DNA of 64,000 nucleotides from JALYYC01 sp963795805 (GTDB lineage Bacteria; Chloroflexota; Dormibacteria; CF-121). Of the stretch, positions 42,845-51,920 are shown one piece after another. Numbering within the stretch: the stretch's first letter is position 1; every line of letters starts with the position of its first letter. Position numbers and translations under genes: made by a program. Under the pieces are notes generated by a model that had not been told where the DNA came from, made no database searches, and saw only the letters and a program-made list of their open reading frames with translations. The stretch lies in contig CAWCIV010000004.1 of assembly GCA_963795805.1 (NCBI GenBank), forward strand, positions 1,116,001 through 1,180,000, read 5' to 3'.

Positions 42845-43783
42845 TCAGGCCGCCAGCCGGGTCCCTGTCGCACGGTTGTAGTGCCGTTCCATCTCGGAGT
42901 GATATCGGCGCCCGAGTGTTTCCCGGTTAGCTGGCAGCCACTTGCTTAGTCGGGTTGTGCCGCGCGGCATTTCCTTGGAGACGAGGATCCCCGCCATCAG
43001 GTCGTCGAGCTCATCACGAGTGAGGGTCATGTCGCGGGTGAGCCGGCCCGCGAGGCTTGCCCCGAGCATCGCGACAGTCGGCGACACGTGGATGAGGAGC
43101 GTCCGCAATCCCAGCGTGTCGCGCAAGAGGCGGACCAGCTCAACAAAGGTGAAGATTTCTGGTCCGGCGGAGTCAACCACGACATCGGCCTGATCGGCGC
43201 CAACCACGACGAGCAGGTGCGCATGGTCCTCGACATGCATTGGCTGCACCTTGTAGCGGCCGTCGCCTGGTATTCCGAAGACCGGCACATGACGAAGCAG
43301 CCAGCTGATGTTGTTGATCAGGACATCGCCTTCCCCAAAGAGCAGCGTCGGCCGAACGATCCCGTACGACAGTCCTGAGGCGCGCACGGCTGCCTCGGTG
43401 GCCGCCTTTCCCCGGTAGTAACTCAGCGTGGAATCGGTGGGATTCGCGATGCTGGTATGAACGATCCGGCGGACTCCGGCCTGGACGGCCGCCTCGATCA
43501 GGCGTCGCGTGTTGTTCACGGCCACGTCATGGCTCAGGCTGCCATGCGGCGCCCGCACCCAGTACGTGTTGTAAAGGGTGTCCGTCCCCTTCAAGGACGC
43601 GACGAGCGCGGCGTTGTCGGTGAAGTCGAGGGGGAAGGTAGGAATCCGGGCACTGAGCGGGTCGTCGTAGCGGGGGTGATTGGTGAGGGTCCGCACACTG
43701 CGCCCCCGCTCGAGTAACTGGGCGGCGATGAACCGCCCGCTGTAGCTAAAGGCGCCGGTGACGGCGTCCATGGGAGTGGTCAT
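42845..43783 (-). CDS. NAD(P)-binding atypical SDR (NmrA/complex I NDUFA9-like)
   Basis: A 312-residue Rossmann-fold protein. AVTGAFSYSGRFIAAQLLERG is the dinucleotide loop, and YYRGKAATEAAVRASGLSYGIVRPTLLFGEGD the atypical SDR core with the YxxxK-like YRGKA. PMHVEDHA follows. Close relatives act as NAD(P)H-quinone or sugar-nucleotide epimerase-like proteins, or as chaperones; the substrate cannot be told. Divergent from the methyltransferase gene with a 25-base gap. Confidence 0.85.
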   Translation of the reverse strand: MTTPMDAVTGAFSYSGRFIAAQLLERGRSVRTLTNHPRYDDPLSARIPTFPLDFTDNAALVASLKGTDTLYNTYWVRAPHGSLSHDVAVNNTRRLIEAAVQAGVRRIVHTSIANPTDSTLSYYRGKAATEAAVRASGLSYGIVRPTLLFGEGDVLINNISWLLRHVPVFGIPGDGRYKVQPMHVEDHAHLLVVVGADQADVVVDSAGPEIFTFVELVRLLRDTLGLRTLLIHVSPTVAMLGASLAGRLTRDMTLTRDELDDLMAGILVSKEMPRGTTRLSKWLPANRETLGRRYHSEMERHYNRATGTRLAA

Positions 43784-43808
43784 GAACGTTTAGATACCAT
43801 GCCCAAGG

Positions 43809-44690
43809 ATGAAAGTCGACCGAATCGCCAAACACAACCTCAAAATGTGGGAGCTTCTCGCCAGCAAGGCGATGAACTACACCCGGCCGTTCGGCCGGCC
43901 CCCAAAGACGAAGGCCGGCATGCGGCGGTTCATGGACAAGCGAGCTCGGCTGACAGGCGTGAAGCTCGACGGCGCCCGCGTTCTCGGCCTGGCCGCCGGC
44001 GGTGGCTGGGACCCCGTCATATTTGCCAAGCTCGGAGCGGAGTCAACCGTCTTCGATATCTCGCCGACCCAGCTCAAGACCGTTCGGGAGCTCGCCAGGC
44101 GGCAGAAGGTCAAGGTTCGCACGGTCCGCGGTGATATGCGGGATCTGTCGGTCTTCAAGGATGAGTCGTTCGACGTGATCTGGCATTGTCACTCCCTCGT
44201 CTTCATTGACGATGCCCCCAAGGTGCTTCGCGAGGTCGGCCGTATTCTCGCCCCTGGCGGCACCTACTTGATGTCGACCATGCATCCAACCACGCGCCGC
44301 CTCTACGGCACCTACACCGGCACGGGCTGGTATCCGAAGGTCAACTATTTCCAGGACAAACCGATGCCGTACGCGACCGATTGGGATGCAACCTGGACCT
44401 TTGGCAGTAAGCGCGTCGTGGCTCCGACCATCGAATATGGCCACACCTTTCAGACGATCGTCAACAGCCTGGCGTCAGCCGGCGTGGTAGTGGACGGCAT
44501 CTGGGAATTCTCGCCTGGCCCGCCGGAGCCGGATGCCGAGAAGGGGAGTGACGGCCACCTTGACACCATCTTCCCTGCCTTCATCGAGGTCCGCGGCCGG
44601 AAGCTGGTCCCCGGTACGATCGCCAATGGCGCCAAGCGCCGACTCCCAAGTGCGCCGGTCCGTAAGCCCGCCAGGCGCAAATCCCGGTAA
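43809..44690 (+). CDS. Class I SAM-dependent methyltransferase
   Basis: A 293-residue protein with a type 11-like methyltransferase core: VLGLAAGGGWDPVIFAKLGAESTVFDIS (SAM loop; GGGWD is a variant of GxGxG), VRGDMRDLSVFKDESFDVIWHCHSLVFIDD and LREVGRILAPGGTYLMS. The C-terminal part includes aromatic residues (GTGWYPKVNYFQ) that may form the substrate pocket. The tail is basic. Substrate unknown. Confidence 0.87.
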   Translation: MKVDRIAKHNLKMWELLASKAMNYTRPFGRPPKTKAGMRRFMDKRARLTGVKLDGARVLGLAAGGGWDPVIFAKLGAESTVFDISPTQLKTVRELARRQKVKVRTVRGDMRDLSVFKDESFDVIWHCHSLVFIDDAPKVLREVGRILAPGGTYLMSTMHPTTRRLYGTYTGTGWYPKVNYFQDKPMPYATDWDATWTFGSKRVVAPTIEYGHTFQTIVNSLASAGVVVDGIWEFSPGPPEPDAEKGSDGHLDTIFPAFIEVRGRKLVPGTIANGAKRRLPSAPVRKPARRKSR

Positions 44691-44788
44691 ATCAACCTCG
44701 GCTCTCCCGCTTCGCTGCAACCTCCGGTCTATGCACCGACCGAACTGTGTGGTACAAGAGGAGCCATTAAGGGAAGGAGGGCCCAGCG

Positions 44789-46153
44789 ATGAGTATCAGC
44801 GCACCGACCGCCGCGACCCGCATCCTGCTCGACGAGAAGGAAATGCCGCGCCGCTGGTACAACATCCAGGCGGATCTCCCATTTCCACTGGATCCACCAC
44901 TCCACCCCGGCACGCGGCAGCCGATCGGTCCAGCGGACCTGGCGCCGCTGTTCCCAATGGAATTGATCCTGCAGGAGGTCTCGAAGGAACCCTACATCGA
45001 CATTCCGGAACCGGTCCAGGAGGTGCTCCGCCTGTGGCGGCCGACGCCGCTAATGCGGGCGCGGCGCCTGGAGCAGGCGCTGGGTACCACCGCAAAGATT
45101 TTCTACAAGTACGAGGGCGTCAGCCCTGCCGGTTCGCATAAGCCGAACACGGCCGTTCCCCAAGCGTTTTACAACAAGGCGGCCGGCACCAAGCGCCTGA
45201 CCACCGAGACCGGCGCCGGCCAGTGGGGGAGTGCGCTTGCCTTTGCCAGTTCGCTGTTTGAGCTCGAGTGCATGGTGTACATGGTCCGGATCAGCTACGA
45301 GCAGAAGCCCTATCGCAAGAGCATGATGCAGACCTGGGGCGCGAAGGTCGTCCCCAGCCCATCGTCCCTGACTAACGCCGGGCGGCGGATCCTCGAGGAA
45401 GACCCGAATTCGACCGGCAGTCTCGGCATCGCCATCTCTGAGGCGGTGGAAGACGCTGCGCAGCGCGACGACACCAAGTATTCTCTCGGCAGCGTCCTGA
45501 ACCACGTCCTGATGCACCAGACCGTGATCGGCGAGGAGGCACTGCTTCAGTGCGAGCGCGCCGGCGCCATGCCGGACATTGTGGTCGGTTGCGTCGGCGG
45601 GGGAAGCAACTTCAGCGGTCTTGCGTTTCCCTTCCTTCGCGACCGGCTTCAGGGCAAGACCAAGACCAGGTTCATCGCGGCGGAGCCGGATGCCTGCCCA
45701 ACCATCACGCGCGGGAAATTCACCTACGACTTCGGCGATACCGGCGAGATGACGCCGCTCGTCAAGATGCATACGCTTGGTCACGCCTTCATCCCGGCGG
45801 GCATTCACGCCGGCGGTCTCCGCTACCACGGCATGGCGCCGCTGGTGTCAGCGCTCGTGGACCATGGGTTCATCGAAGGCGTGGCCTTCCCGCAGACCAG
45901 CGTTTTCGAGGCCGCGGTTCAGTTTGCCCGGACCGAGGGCACGATTCCTGCCCCCGAAAGCGCCCACGCCATTAAAGCCGTCATCGAGGAAGCTCGGCGC
46001 GCGACGGTCGAAGGGCGCTCTCCCGTTATCCTCTTCAACCTGAGCGGTCACGGCCTGGTGGATATGGCCGCATATGACAGCTATTTCAACGGCACCATTA
46101 AGGATGTCGCGCTGCCGGCAGAGCGCATCGCGGAGCTGGTCGGGGCTCTCTGA
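44789..46153 (+). CDS. trpB: TrpB2-type tryptophan synthase beta-like enzyme
   Basis: A 454-residue PLP enzyme of the TrpB2 (TIGR01415) group, longer than classical TrpB. The PLP Lys is in SPAGSHKPNTA, followed by TTETGAGQWGSALAFA, and the phosphate-binding loop reads CVGGGSNFSG. TrpB2 condenses indole and serine, often without a TrpA partner, or salvages indole or uses phosphoserine. No other trp gene is nearby. GGAAGGAGG is the ribosome site. Confidence 0.93.
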   Translation: MSISAPTAATRILLDEKEMPRRWYNIQADLPFPLDPPLHPGTRQPIGPADLAPLFPMELILQEVSKEPYIDIPEPVQEVLRLWRPTPLMRARRLEQALGTTAKIFYKYEGVSPAGSHKPNTAVPQAFYNKAAGTKRLTTETGAGQWGSALAFASSLFELECMVYMVRISYEQKPYRKSMMQTWGAKVVPSPSSLTNAGRRILEEDPNSTGSLGIAISEAVEDAAQRDDTKYSLGSVLNHVLMHQTVIGEEALLQCERAGAMPDIVVGCVGGGSNFSGLAFPFLRDRLQGKTKTRFIAAEPDACPTITRGKFTYDFGDTGEMTPLVKMHTLGHAFIPAGIHAGGLRYHGMAPLVSALVDHGFIEGVAFPQTSVFEAAVQFARTEGTIPAPESAHAIKAVIEEARRATVEGRSPVILFNLSGHGLVDMAAYDSYFNGTIKDVALPAERIAELVGAL

Positions 46154-46177
46154 ACCAGAACAGGCGCTCACTTCGAG

Positions 46178-46205
46178 CCTGAGGGATGGAATGCCATTCC
46201 TCAGG
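46178..46205. terminator. Convergent hairpin between trpB2 and the AlkD-like gene
   Basis: CCTGAGG (46178-46184) pairs with CCTCAGG (46199-46205), with an inner ATGG/CCAT stem. It lies between two genes facing each other and includes the minus-strand stop codon. There is no T-run, so it may be a factor-assisted or mRNA-protecting structure. Confidence 0.5.
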
Positions 46206-46890
46206 CCCGGAGACGTCCCAACTTTCTGTCCGCTTTGTAGGCGGCCATGAGCTGATCGCGCTGTGGCGCGGGCAGCCAGCGCACGGCCTCCCGGATCGTG
46301 ACGCCTGACGTGCGGGCAACGCGCGGCTTAAGCCACTCGAAAACAAGATCCGGTTGCTGCTTCGCTGTTTCGCGCAGCACCCAGCCGATCGCCTTACGGA
46401 TGAAGAACTCGCGCTCCTCGAGCATGCGATCGGCGTAGCGGCCGAATCGCGCGAAGTCGCCGCCGCCGCGACGCAGCGGCCGCAGCAGGGCCAGCAGGGC
46501 CGACCGTCGGACCCAGAAGTCCTGATCGACCGCCCAGCGATCGAGCCTCCGATTCAGCTGGGGGTAGCGTTCGACGAGCGATCCGGCCACGACTCCGGAG
46601 AGTTCGTCGACGAGGGCCCAGGTCTTCGACTCGCGAATGAACCGCTCGACCAGCCCGATGTCGTCCGGCGTCAGCATGGACTTAAACGAATCGAGAAGGA
46701 TCACGGCGGCGATCCGCCGTTCGAAGGTGGGGTCTTTCCAGAGGATCCGGACCAGGCGGCGAAGGCTGACGACCTCCAGGTTGGGGTGATCGCGCTTGAG
46801 GTGTCGCACCGCCGTTCTGATCGTGCTCAGGCCGCAGCCGTAGAAGGCTAAATCGCTCTTCAGGTAGTGCTTTTCCTCGAGAGCGCGCAT
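46201..46890 (-). CDS. AlkD-like DNA alkylation repair protein, 5' end uncertain
   Basis: From the ATG at 46890, 229 residues of HEAT-like helical repeats: HYLKSDLAFYGC, LVRILWKDPTFERRIAAVILL, WALVDELSGVVAGSLV, FWVRRSALLALL, REFFIRKAIGWVLRE. The last matches the R(K/R)AIGWxLRE motif of AlkD glycosylases, which remove N3/N7-alkylpurines. Recognisable sequence (LATELDRRLRKAGNP) extends about 20 residues upstream, where no ATG, GTG or TTG exists until 47019, inside the upstream F420 gene. The real start may be a rare codon or a long overlap. Confidence 0.82.
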   Translation of the reverse strand: MRALEEKHYLKSDLAFYGCGLSTIRTAVRHLKRDHPNLEVVSLRRLVRILWKDPTFERRIAAVILLDSFKSMLTPDDIGLVERFIRESKTWALVDELSGVVAGSLVERYPQLNRRLDRWAVDQDFWVRRSALLALLRPLRRGGGDFARFGRYADRMLEEREFFIRKAIGWVLRETAKQQPDLVFEWLKPRVARTSGVTIREAVRWLPAPQRDQLMAAYKADRKLGRLRA

Positions 46891-46951
46891 CGGGTTTCCC
46901 GCCTTCCGAAGCCGGCGGTCCAGCTCGGTGGCGAGGCGGACCGGATCTGCT

Positions 46952-47932
46952 TTAGCGGAGTTTGGGGAGGACGTCTTTGCCGAAGACGTCGATCCACTCC
47001 GCCTGGTTGCGCCCGACATTGTGCAGGTAGACCTGGTCGAAACCCAGGTCGATGTACTTCTGGATCTCTTTGCCATGCGCATCCGGGCTCGAAGAGATCA
47101 GCATCCGCCCCTTGAAGTCCTCGGGTCGCACGATCTTCGCCATCTGGGCGAAGTCCTGCGGCGACCGGATGTCCGCCTTGGGGAACTTCATCCCGCCGTT
47201 GGGCCATTCCTTCATCGCGTTCGCCATGGCCTCCTCCTCGGTCTTGGCCCACGACAGATGCAGCTGCAGGATCTTGGGCATCGCGGCCGGATCCTTCCCG
47301 GCCTCGCGCGCCCCCTTTTCGAAGCGCTGGAAGACGCTCTCGATCTTCTCCTCGGGCGCCCCGACCGTAATCAACCCGTCGCAGAACTTTCCCGTCTTCT
47401 CCGCCGTCACCGGTCCAGCAGTCGCGACGTAAATCGGGGGCGGCTTGTCCGGCATCGTCCACAGCCGCATCGTCTCCATTTTGTAGAACTCACCGGCGTG
47501 CTTGACGTCCTTGCCCGAAAACAGCTTGCGGATGATCTCGATCGACTCGAACATCCGGCTGATCCGCTCGGCCACCTCCGGCCAGTAGCCGGCGACGATA
47601 TGTTCGTTGAGCGCCTCGCCCGATCCAAGCCCCAGCCAGAACCGTCCGGGGTACATCGCGGCCATCGTCGCCGCGGCCTGAGCGATGATCGCGGGGTGCT
47701 GCCGGAATGAGGGGCAGGTCACGCCCGGCCCGATGTCGCCCCTGGTGCGCTCCGCGGCCGCCGTCATGAACGACCAGACGAAGGCCGCCTGGCCCTGGTC
47801 CGGCGTCCAGGGCTGGACATGATCCGCCGCCATCACGCCGCTAAAGCCGGCGGCCTCCGCCTGCTGGCAGTAGGCCAGCAGTTCGGTCGGATGAAACTGC
47901 TCGAGCATCGCGGCATAGCCGATCTTCGCCAT
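46952..47932 (-). CDS. F420-dependent LLM-class oxidoreductase (glucose-6-phosphate dehydrogenase-like)
   Basis: A 326-residue TIM-barrel luciferase-like protein. MAKIGYAAMLEQFHPTELL, MAADHVQPWTPDQGQAAFVW, GVTCPSFRQHPAIIAQAAATM, GRFWLGLGSGEALNEH and GLITVGAPEEKI fit the F420_G6P subfamily (TIGR03557). Such enzymes reduce F420 from sugar phosphates or hydroxy compounds and keep the cofactor pool reduced, which fits the F420 operon 1.2 kb away. Substrate not certain. Confidence 0.92.
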   Translation of the reverse strand: MAKIGYAAMLEQFHPTELLAYCQQAEAAGFSGVMAADHVQPWTPDQGQAAFVWSFMTAAAERTRGDIGPGVTCPSFRQHPAIIAQAAATMAAMYPGRFWLGLGSGEALNEHIVAGYWPEVAERISRMFESIEIIRKLFSGKDVKHAGEFYKMETMRLWTMPDKPPPIYVATAGPVTAEKTGKFCDGLITVGAPEEKIESVFQRFEKGAREAGKDPAAMPKILQLHLSWAKTEEEAMANAMKEWPNGGMKFPKADIRSPQDFAQMAKIVRPEDFKGRMLISSSPDAHGKEIQKYIDLGFDQVYLHNVGRNQAEWIDVFGKDVLPKLR

Positions 47933-47955
47933 GCCGCTAATTCTCCCGGCCGTGC

Positions 47956-48192
47956 CTAGCGGTTGTAGCGCGCGGGGCTTGACGTGCTGTCACTGCGCGG
48001 CCGGTAGAAGGAGGCCAGCACGACGCCCGCAATGGCGACGGCGATGGCCGCCAGCCCGTGCTTGATGTGCCGGTCCGGGCCGAAGAAAGCGATGTGCGGC
48101 CCGATGATGTACAGCCACGCTGCCGCAAGACCAAGGAAGATCATTACGAGGCCGACCCAGAACAGCATCGGCCGCATCGATTCCCTATCCAT
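47956..48192 (-). CDS. Small two-helix membrane protein of unknown function
   Basis: A 78-residue protein with two transmembrane helices (PMLFWVGLVMIFLGLAAAWLYII and HGLAAIAVAIAGVVLASFY). GPHIAFFGPDRHIKHG lies between them and the tail is a Ser/Arg-rich PARYNR. No family is recognised. It sits between uppP and the LLM gene on the same strand and may belong to that transcript. Confidence 0.6.
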   Translation of the reverse strand: MDRESMRPMLFWVGLVMIFLGLAAAWLYIIGPHIAFFGPDRHIKHGLAAIAVAIAGVVLASFYRPRSDSTSSPARYNR

Positions 48193-48210
48193 GTATGTTC
48201 CTCACTTTTC

Positions 48211-49053
48211 TTAGCGGCTCAGCAGAATAAACGCCAGAATGCCGAAGGCCGCGCAGTAGATCGCAAACGGATCCAGCCGTCCCACCCGAAAGTATCGCAT
48301 GAGGTAGGCCACTGAGAAGAAGGCCGCCGCCCCGGAGACCACCCCGGCCAGCAGGTACATCGGCAGGTTGGGGAGGGCGGCCGAGGTGAACAGGTCCGGG
48401 ATCTTCAAGAGGCCGGCGGCGAAGATGACGGGAGTCGCGAGCAGGAAACCGAATCGCGCGGCCCCTGCGTGGGTGAGATTGCCGAGCAGGCCGGCGACGA
48501 TCGTGCTTCCCGAGCGCGAGATCCCCGGCAGCAGGGCCAGGATCTGGGCCGAGCCGATCCCGATCGCGGTCCGGACCTTGAGCTGATCGAGTTCGGTGCG
48601 CCCGGACTCGGCGGCCACTGCCCGCCGGCGGAGGCGTTCGCCCGTGAACATGATGACGCCGTTGATCACCAGGAACACGGCGGCCGCCCTGGGGCTGGCA
48701 AATAGGCTCTGGACCGGCTTCTGGAAGAGCAAGCCGGCGATCCCCACGGGGATTGTGCCGGCGACCAGGCGCCAGCCAAGGCGTTCCTCAGGGGTGCCCT
48801 GCATCCGGCCGGCGATCGCGCTGCGGACGACCGCCGAGACGATCGCCAGCCAGTCGCGCCAGAAGTAAATCACCAAGGCGGTCGCCGTACCGACGTGCAG
48901 CAGCACCACGAACGCGAGGAACGTGGGGTCCTGCTGGTTGATTCCCCAGCCAAGCAGCTTGGGCAGGATAACGGTGTGGCCGAGGCTGCTGACCGGGAAC
49001 AGCTCGGTCACCCCCTGGAGCAACGCCAATACAAGGGCCTGGAAGAGCGACAT
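48211..49053 (-). CDS. uppP: Undecaprenyl-diphosphatase
   Basis: An integral membrane phosphatase of 280 residues that recycles undecaprenyl diphosphate for peptidoglycan synthesis. The two active-site motifs are present: LLQGVTELFPVSSLGHTVIL (E/QxxTExxPVSSxGH) and LLPGISRSGSTIVAGLL. Start at MSLFQALVLALLQG, the family's usual N-terminus. It begins 19 bases from the divergent cofD start. Confidence 0.95.
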   Translation of the reverse strand: MSLFQALVLALLQGVTELFPVSSLGHTVILPKLLGWGINQQDPTFLAFVVLLHVGTATALVIYFWRDWLAIVSAVVRSAIAGRMQGTPEERLGWRLVAGTIPVGIAGLLFQKPVQSLFASPRAAAVFLVINGVIMFTGERLRRRAVAAESGRTELDQLKVRTAIGIGSAQILALLPGISRSGSTIVAGLLGNLTHAGAARFGFLLATPVIFAAGLLKIPDLFTSAALPNLPMYLLAGVVSGAAAFFSVAYLMRYFRVGRLDPFAIYCAAFGILAFILLSR

Positions 49054-49072
49054 GACTGCATATGATGCTGGA

Positions 49073-50023
49073 ATGACCCGTCCGCCCGTCGTCGTCCTCG
49101 CCGGTGGGGTGGGCGCGGCCCGCTTCCTTCGGGGCCTCGTGCAGGTCGTTCCCGCGGGCGAGATCGTGGTGATCGGGAATACCGGGGACGACATGTGGTG
49201 GCGCGGCCTCTATATCGCGCCCGATCTCGATACGGTGACCTATTGGCTTGCCGGGCTCGCCGACACCGAGCGAGGTTGGGGGATCCGCGGCGATACCTTT
49301 ACCGCCCAGGCGGCACTGGAGAAGCTGTCTTCCGACGCTTGGTTCCAGCTGGGGGACCGGGACCTTGCCACTCACCTCTATCGCACCGGGCGGCTGCGGG
49401 CGGGGGCCACGCTCTCGACCGCGACGGCCGAGCTGGCGGGGCGTCAGGGTGTGGCCACTCGTATCCTGCCGATGAGTGACGACCCGATCGAAACCCGCTT
49501 GAAGACCGAGGTGGGCGACCTCCATTTTCAGGAATATTTCGTCCGCGAACGGTGCCAACCGGCGGTCAGCGAGATCTACTGGACGGGGCTCGATCAGGCG
49601 AGGCCGACTCCCGGCGTCCTCGAGGCCATTCTCGAGGCCCGCCTGCTCTTGATCGCACCCAGCAACCCGATCATCAGCATCGGGCCGATCCTGCGTGTTC
49701 CACGCATTCGCGCGGCGCTGCAATCGAGCCGGGAGCGCGCTATCGCGGTCTCACCATTGATCGGCGGCCAGGCAATCAAAGGCCCGACAGTCGCACTGAT
49801 GCGGGCGCAGGGCGCCCGCCCCGACGCGCTCGGCGTCGCGCAGCTCTATCGGGACATCGCCTCGGGGTTCGTCCTTGACTCAGTTGACGCCCGCCTTCAT
49901 GCCGAGATCGCCGACCTCGGTTACCGGGTGGCGACGCTGTCGACCCTGCTCGACGATCCCTCCGACGCCCGAAGCGTCGCCTCCGCCGCGCTGGGCCTTC
50001 TCTCGGAGCCGACCGCGGCGTGA
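49073..50023 (+). CDS. cofD: 2-phospho-L-lactate transferase (F420 biosynthesis)
   Basis: CofD/FbiA joins the phospholactate- or phosphoenolpyruvate-derived guanylyl donor to Fo, giving F420-0 or its dehydro form. The 316 residues have the opening VVVLAGGVGAARFLRGLVQV, VIGNTGDDMWWRGLYIAPDLDTV, and APSNPIISIGPILRVP, all hallmarks. It is first in an operon with cofC and cofE. The Fo synthase genes are not in this window. Confidence 0.96.
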   Translation: MTRPPVVVLAGGVGAARFLRGLVQVVPAGEIVVIGNTGDDMWWRGLYIAPDLDTVTYWLAGLADTERGWGIRGDTFTAQAALEKLSSDAWFQLGDRDLATHLYRTGRLRAGATLSTATAELAGRQGVATRILPMSDDPIETRLKTEVGDLHFQEYFVRERCQPAVSEIYWTGLDQARPTPGVLEAILEARLLLIAPSNPIISIGPILRVPRIRAALQSSRERAIAVSPLIGGQAIKGPTVALMRAQGARPDALGVAQLYRDIASGFVLDSVDARLHAEIADLGYRVATLSTLLDDPSDARSVASAALGLLSEPTAA

Positions 50024-50688
50024 AGCTCGGCATCGTCGTCCCGGTGAAATCGCCCCGGCGGGCCAAGCACCGCCTCGAGGCGCTGATGAATGCGCAGGAG
50101 CGGGCGACACTGGCTGTGACGATGGCGCGCGACGTCATGGGCGTCGTCGCCCAGCTGCCCGAGTACGGGCGCCTGGTGGTCTCGGACGACCCGGATGTCC
50201 TCAAGATGGCACGTGACTACGGCCTCGATGCCCTGGAAGATCGCCGGCTGCAGGGCCAGAGCGCGGCGGTCGCGCAGGGCTTCGCCGCCGCCTGGGAACG
50301 CGGCTACGCGGCTGCCCTCGCCATCCCGGGCGATGTCCCCGGCGTGTCGGTCGACGAGATCCGCGAGCTGTGCACCTACCGGCCTGAGCTCGAGGTCCTC
50401 CTGGCGCGCGACCGGGACCGGGTTGGCACCAACGGTCTGCGGCTGATCCCCCCGCACGCGATTGCCCTGCGCTTCGGCGAGGACAGCTATAACCTGCATC
50501 GGGATGAGGCAGGCCGCGCGAATCGAAGCTTCGAGACCCACGACCTCGAGGGGCTTGGCTGTGACCTCGATCGTCCCGAAGATGTCATGGCCTTCGAACG
50601 GCTGAACCGGGACTGTGCCACGCTGAAGTTCCTGTCCGAGTTGAAGGTCTTCGACCGCGTCCCGGCCACCGTTACGCCACCGGTGTGA
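50020..50688 (+). CDS. cofC: 2-phospholactate/PEP guanylyltransferase (F420 biosynthesis)
   Basis: CofC/FbiD activates 2-phospholactate or, in mycobacterial-type pathways, phosphoenolpyruvate with GTP. The 222-residue nucleotidyltransferase begins LGIVVPVKSPRRAKHRL, with AIPGDVPGVSVDEI as the metal-binding GD motif and GTNGLRL and the FGEDSYNLH segment near the active site. Which substrate it takes cannot be read. GTG start overlapping the cofD stop as GTGA. Confidence 0.95.
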   Translation: MKLGIVVPVKSPRRAKHRLEALMNAQERATLAVTMARDVMGVVAQLPEYGRLVVSDDPDVLKMARDYGLDALEDRRLQGQSAAVAQGFAAAWERGYAAALAIPGDVPGVSVDEIRELCTYRPELEVLLARDRDRVGTNGLRLIPPHAIALRFGEDSYNLHRDEAGRANRSFETHDLEGLGCDLDRPEDVMAFERLNRDCATLKFLSELKVFDRVPATVTPPV

Positions 50689-51434
50689 CCTCGATCTCGA
50701 TCCACCCGATTGGCGGGCTCCCCGAAATCGCGGTAGGGATGGCGCTGGCGACGTTGCTGGTTGAGGGGATTCGCCGCGAGGGGCTCCAGCTCGAACGGAG
50801 CGACGTCGTCATCGTGACCCAGAAGATCGTCTCTAAGTCCGAGGGTCGCGTTGTCAAGCTCGCGGCCGTCCAGCCCAGCGATCGCGCGAAAGCGACCGCG
50901 GCCCGCATCGGGTTCGATCCGCGGCATGTCGAAGTGATCCTGTCCGAGTCGGTTCGAGTCGTCCGTGAAGCGCCCCATGTCCTGATAACGGAAACGCGCC
51001 AGGGATTCGTCTGCGCCAATGCCGGCGTGGACCGCTCCAATGCCGGTGCCCCCGACCTGCTTGTGCTGCTGCCCAAGGACTCCGATGCCTCCGCGCGTCA
51101 GTTGCGGGCGGCCCTCCGCGACGAGTTCGGCGTCGCTCCCGGGGTGATCATCTCGGACAGCTTCGGGCGGGCCTGGCGCGAAGGGCAGGTCAATGTCGCG
51201 ATCGGCTCGGCTGGCGTGGCCGCCATGCGCGACTACCGTGGCGGACGGGACACGGACGGCTACGAATTGCAGGGCACCATGCTCGGGATCGCGGATGAGC
51301 TGGCTTCGGCCGCCGAGCTGGTGATGGGCAAGCTGGACCGGGTGCCCGCAGCCGTCGTTCGAGGGGCCGCCGTCGAAGGGGAGGGCGATGCCCGCGTTCT
51401 ATTGCGCGATCCTGCCATCGATCTGTTCCGATGA
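50685..51434 (+). CDS. cofE: F420-0:gamma-glutamyl ligase
   Basis: CofE adds the gamma-glutamyl tail to F420-0 with GTP. The 249 residues include PEIAVGMALATLLVEG, VVIVTQKIVSKSEGRVV, CANAGVDRSNA and ISDSFGRAWREGQVNVAIG. It is the stand-alone form, without the nitroreductase domain fused in actinobacterial FbiB, so dehydro-F420 reduction would need a separate enzyme. GTG start overlaps cofC; its stop overlaps the next gene. Confidence 0.96.
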   Translation: MTSISIHPIGGLPEIAVGMALATLLVEGIRREGLQLERSDVVIVTQKIVSKSEGRVVKLAAVQPSDRAKATAARIGFDPRHVEVILSESVRVVREAPHVLITETRQGFVCANAGVDRSNAGAPDLLVLLPKDSDASARQLRAALRDEFGVAPGVIISDSFGRAWREGQVNVAIGSAGVAAMRDYRGGRDTDGYELQGTMLGIADELASAAELVMGKLDRVPAAVVRGAAVEGEGDARVLLRDPAIDLFR

Positions 51435-51913
51435 AGGTTGGCCTGCTCGCCGACACTCAGGGAAGCTACGACATCGCGGCGCTGCTGCGTTACATCGCGG
51501 CTGCGTTCAGGGGCGTCGACGAGATCTGGCACGCCGGCGACTGGGGCTACCCCGAGGTGCTCGATGGCTTGAAGAAGCTCGGGCGTGTCGTCGTCGTGAA
51601 TGGCAACGCGCCCGAGGACAGCAGCTACCCGATGACGATCGAGGGGACGATCGGTCGCTGGCGCGTAGGCATGGTCCACAACCTCGACGCCCGCCGGCAG
51701 CGGTGGGCGCAGGGCTATGACGTCGTCATCCATGGGCACACCCATCGCTGGCGCGATGAGGTCATTGGGCGCACCCGCTTCATCAACCCGGGGACGGCGA
51801 CGAGGCCGCAATTCGGTGGGGTCGAGCGCTCCATGGCTCGCCTGACCTTCGGTACCGATCTCATCGTCGAGAAGCTCGACGTGCCGAAGTTCCCGAAACG
51901 AGCGACGATATGA
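51431..51913 (+). CDS. YfcE/MJ0936-type metallophosphoesterase
   Basis: A 160-residue calcineurin-like phosphodiesterase. Metal-ligand motifs are VGLLADTQGSY (Asp; the usual DTHG has Gln in place of His), HAGDWG, VNGNAPED and VIHGHTHRW. It hydrolyses phosphodiesters such as cyclic nucleotides in vitro; the natural substrate is unclear. ATGA overlap with cofE places it in the F420 operon. Confidence 0.9.
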   Translation: MKVGLLADTQGSYDIAALLRYIAAAFRGVDEIWHAGDWGYPEVLDGLKKLGRVVVVNGNAPEDSSYPMTIEGTIGRWRVGMVHNLDARRQRWAQGYDVVIHGHTHRWRDEVIGRTRFINPGTATRPQFGGVERSMARLTFGTDLIVEKLDVPKFPKRATI

Positions 51914-51920
51914 TGGCCAG

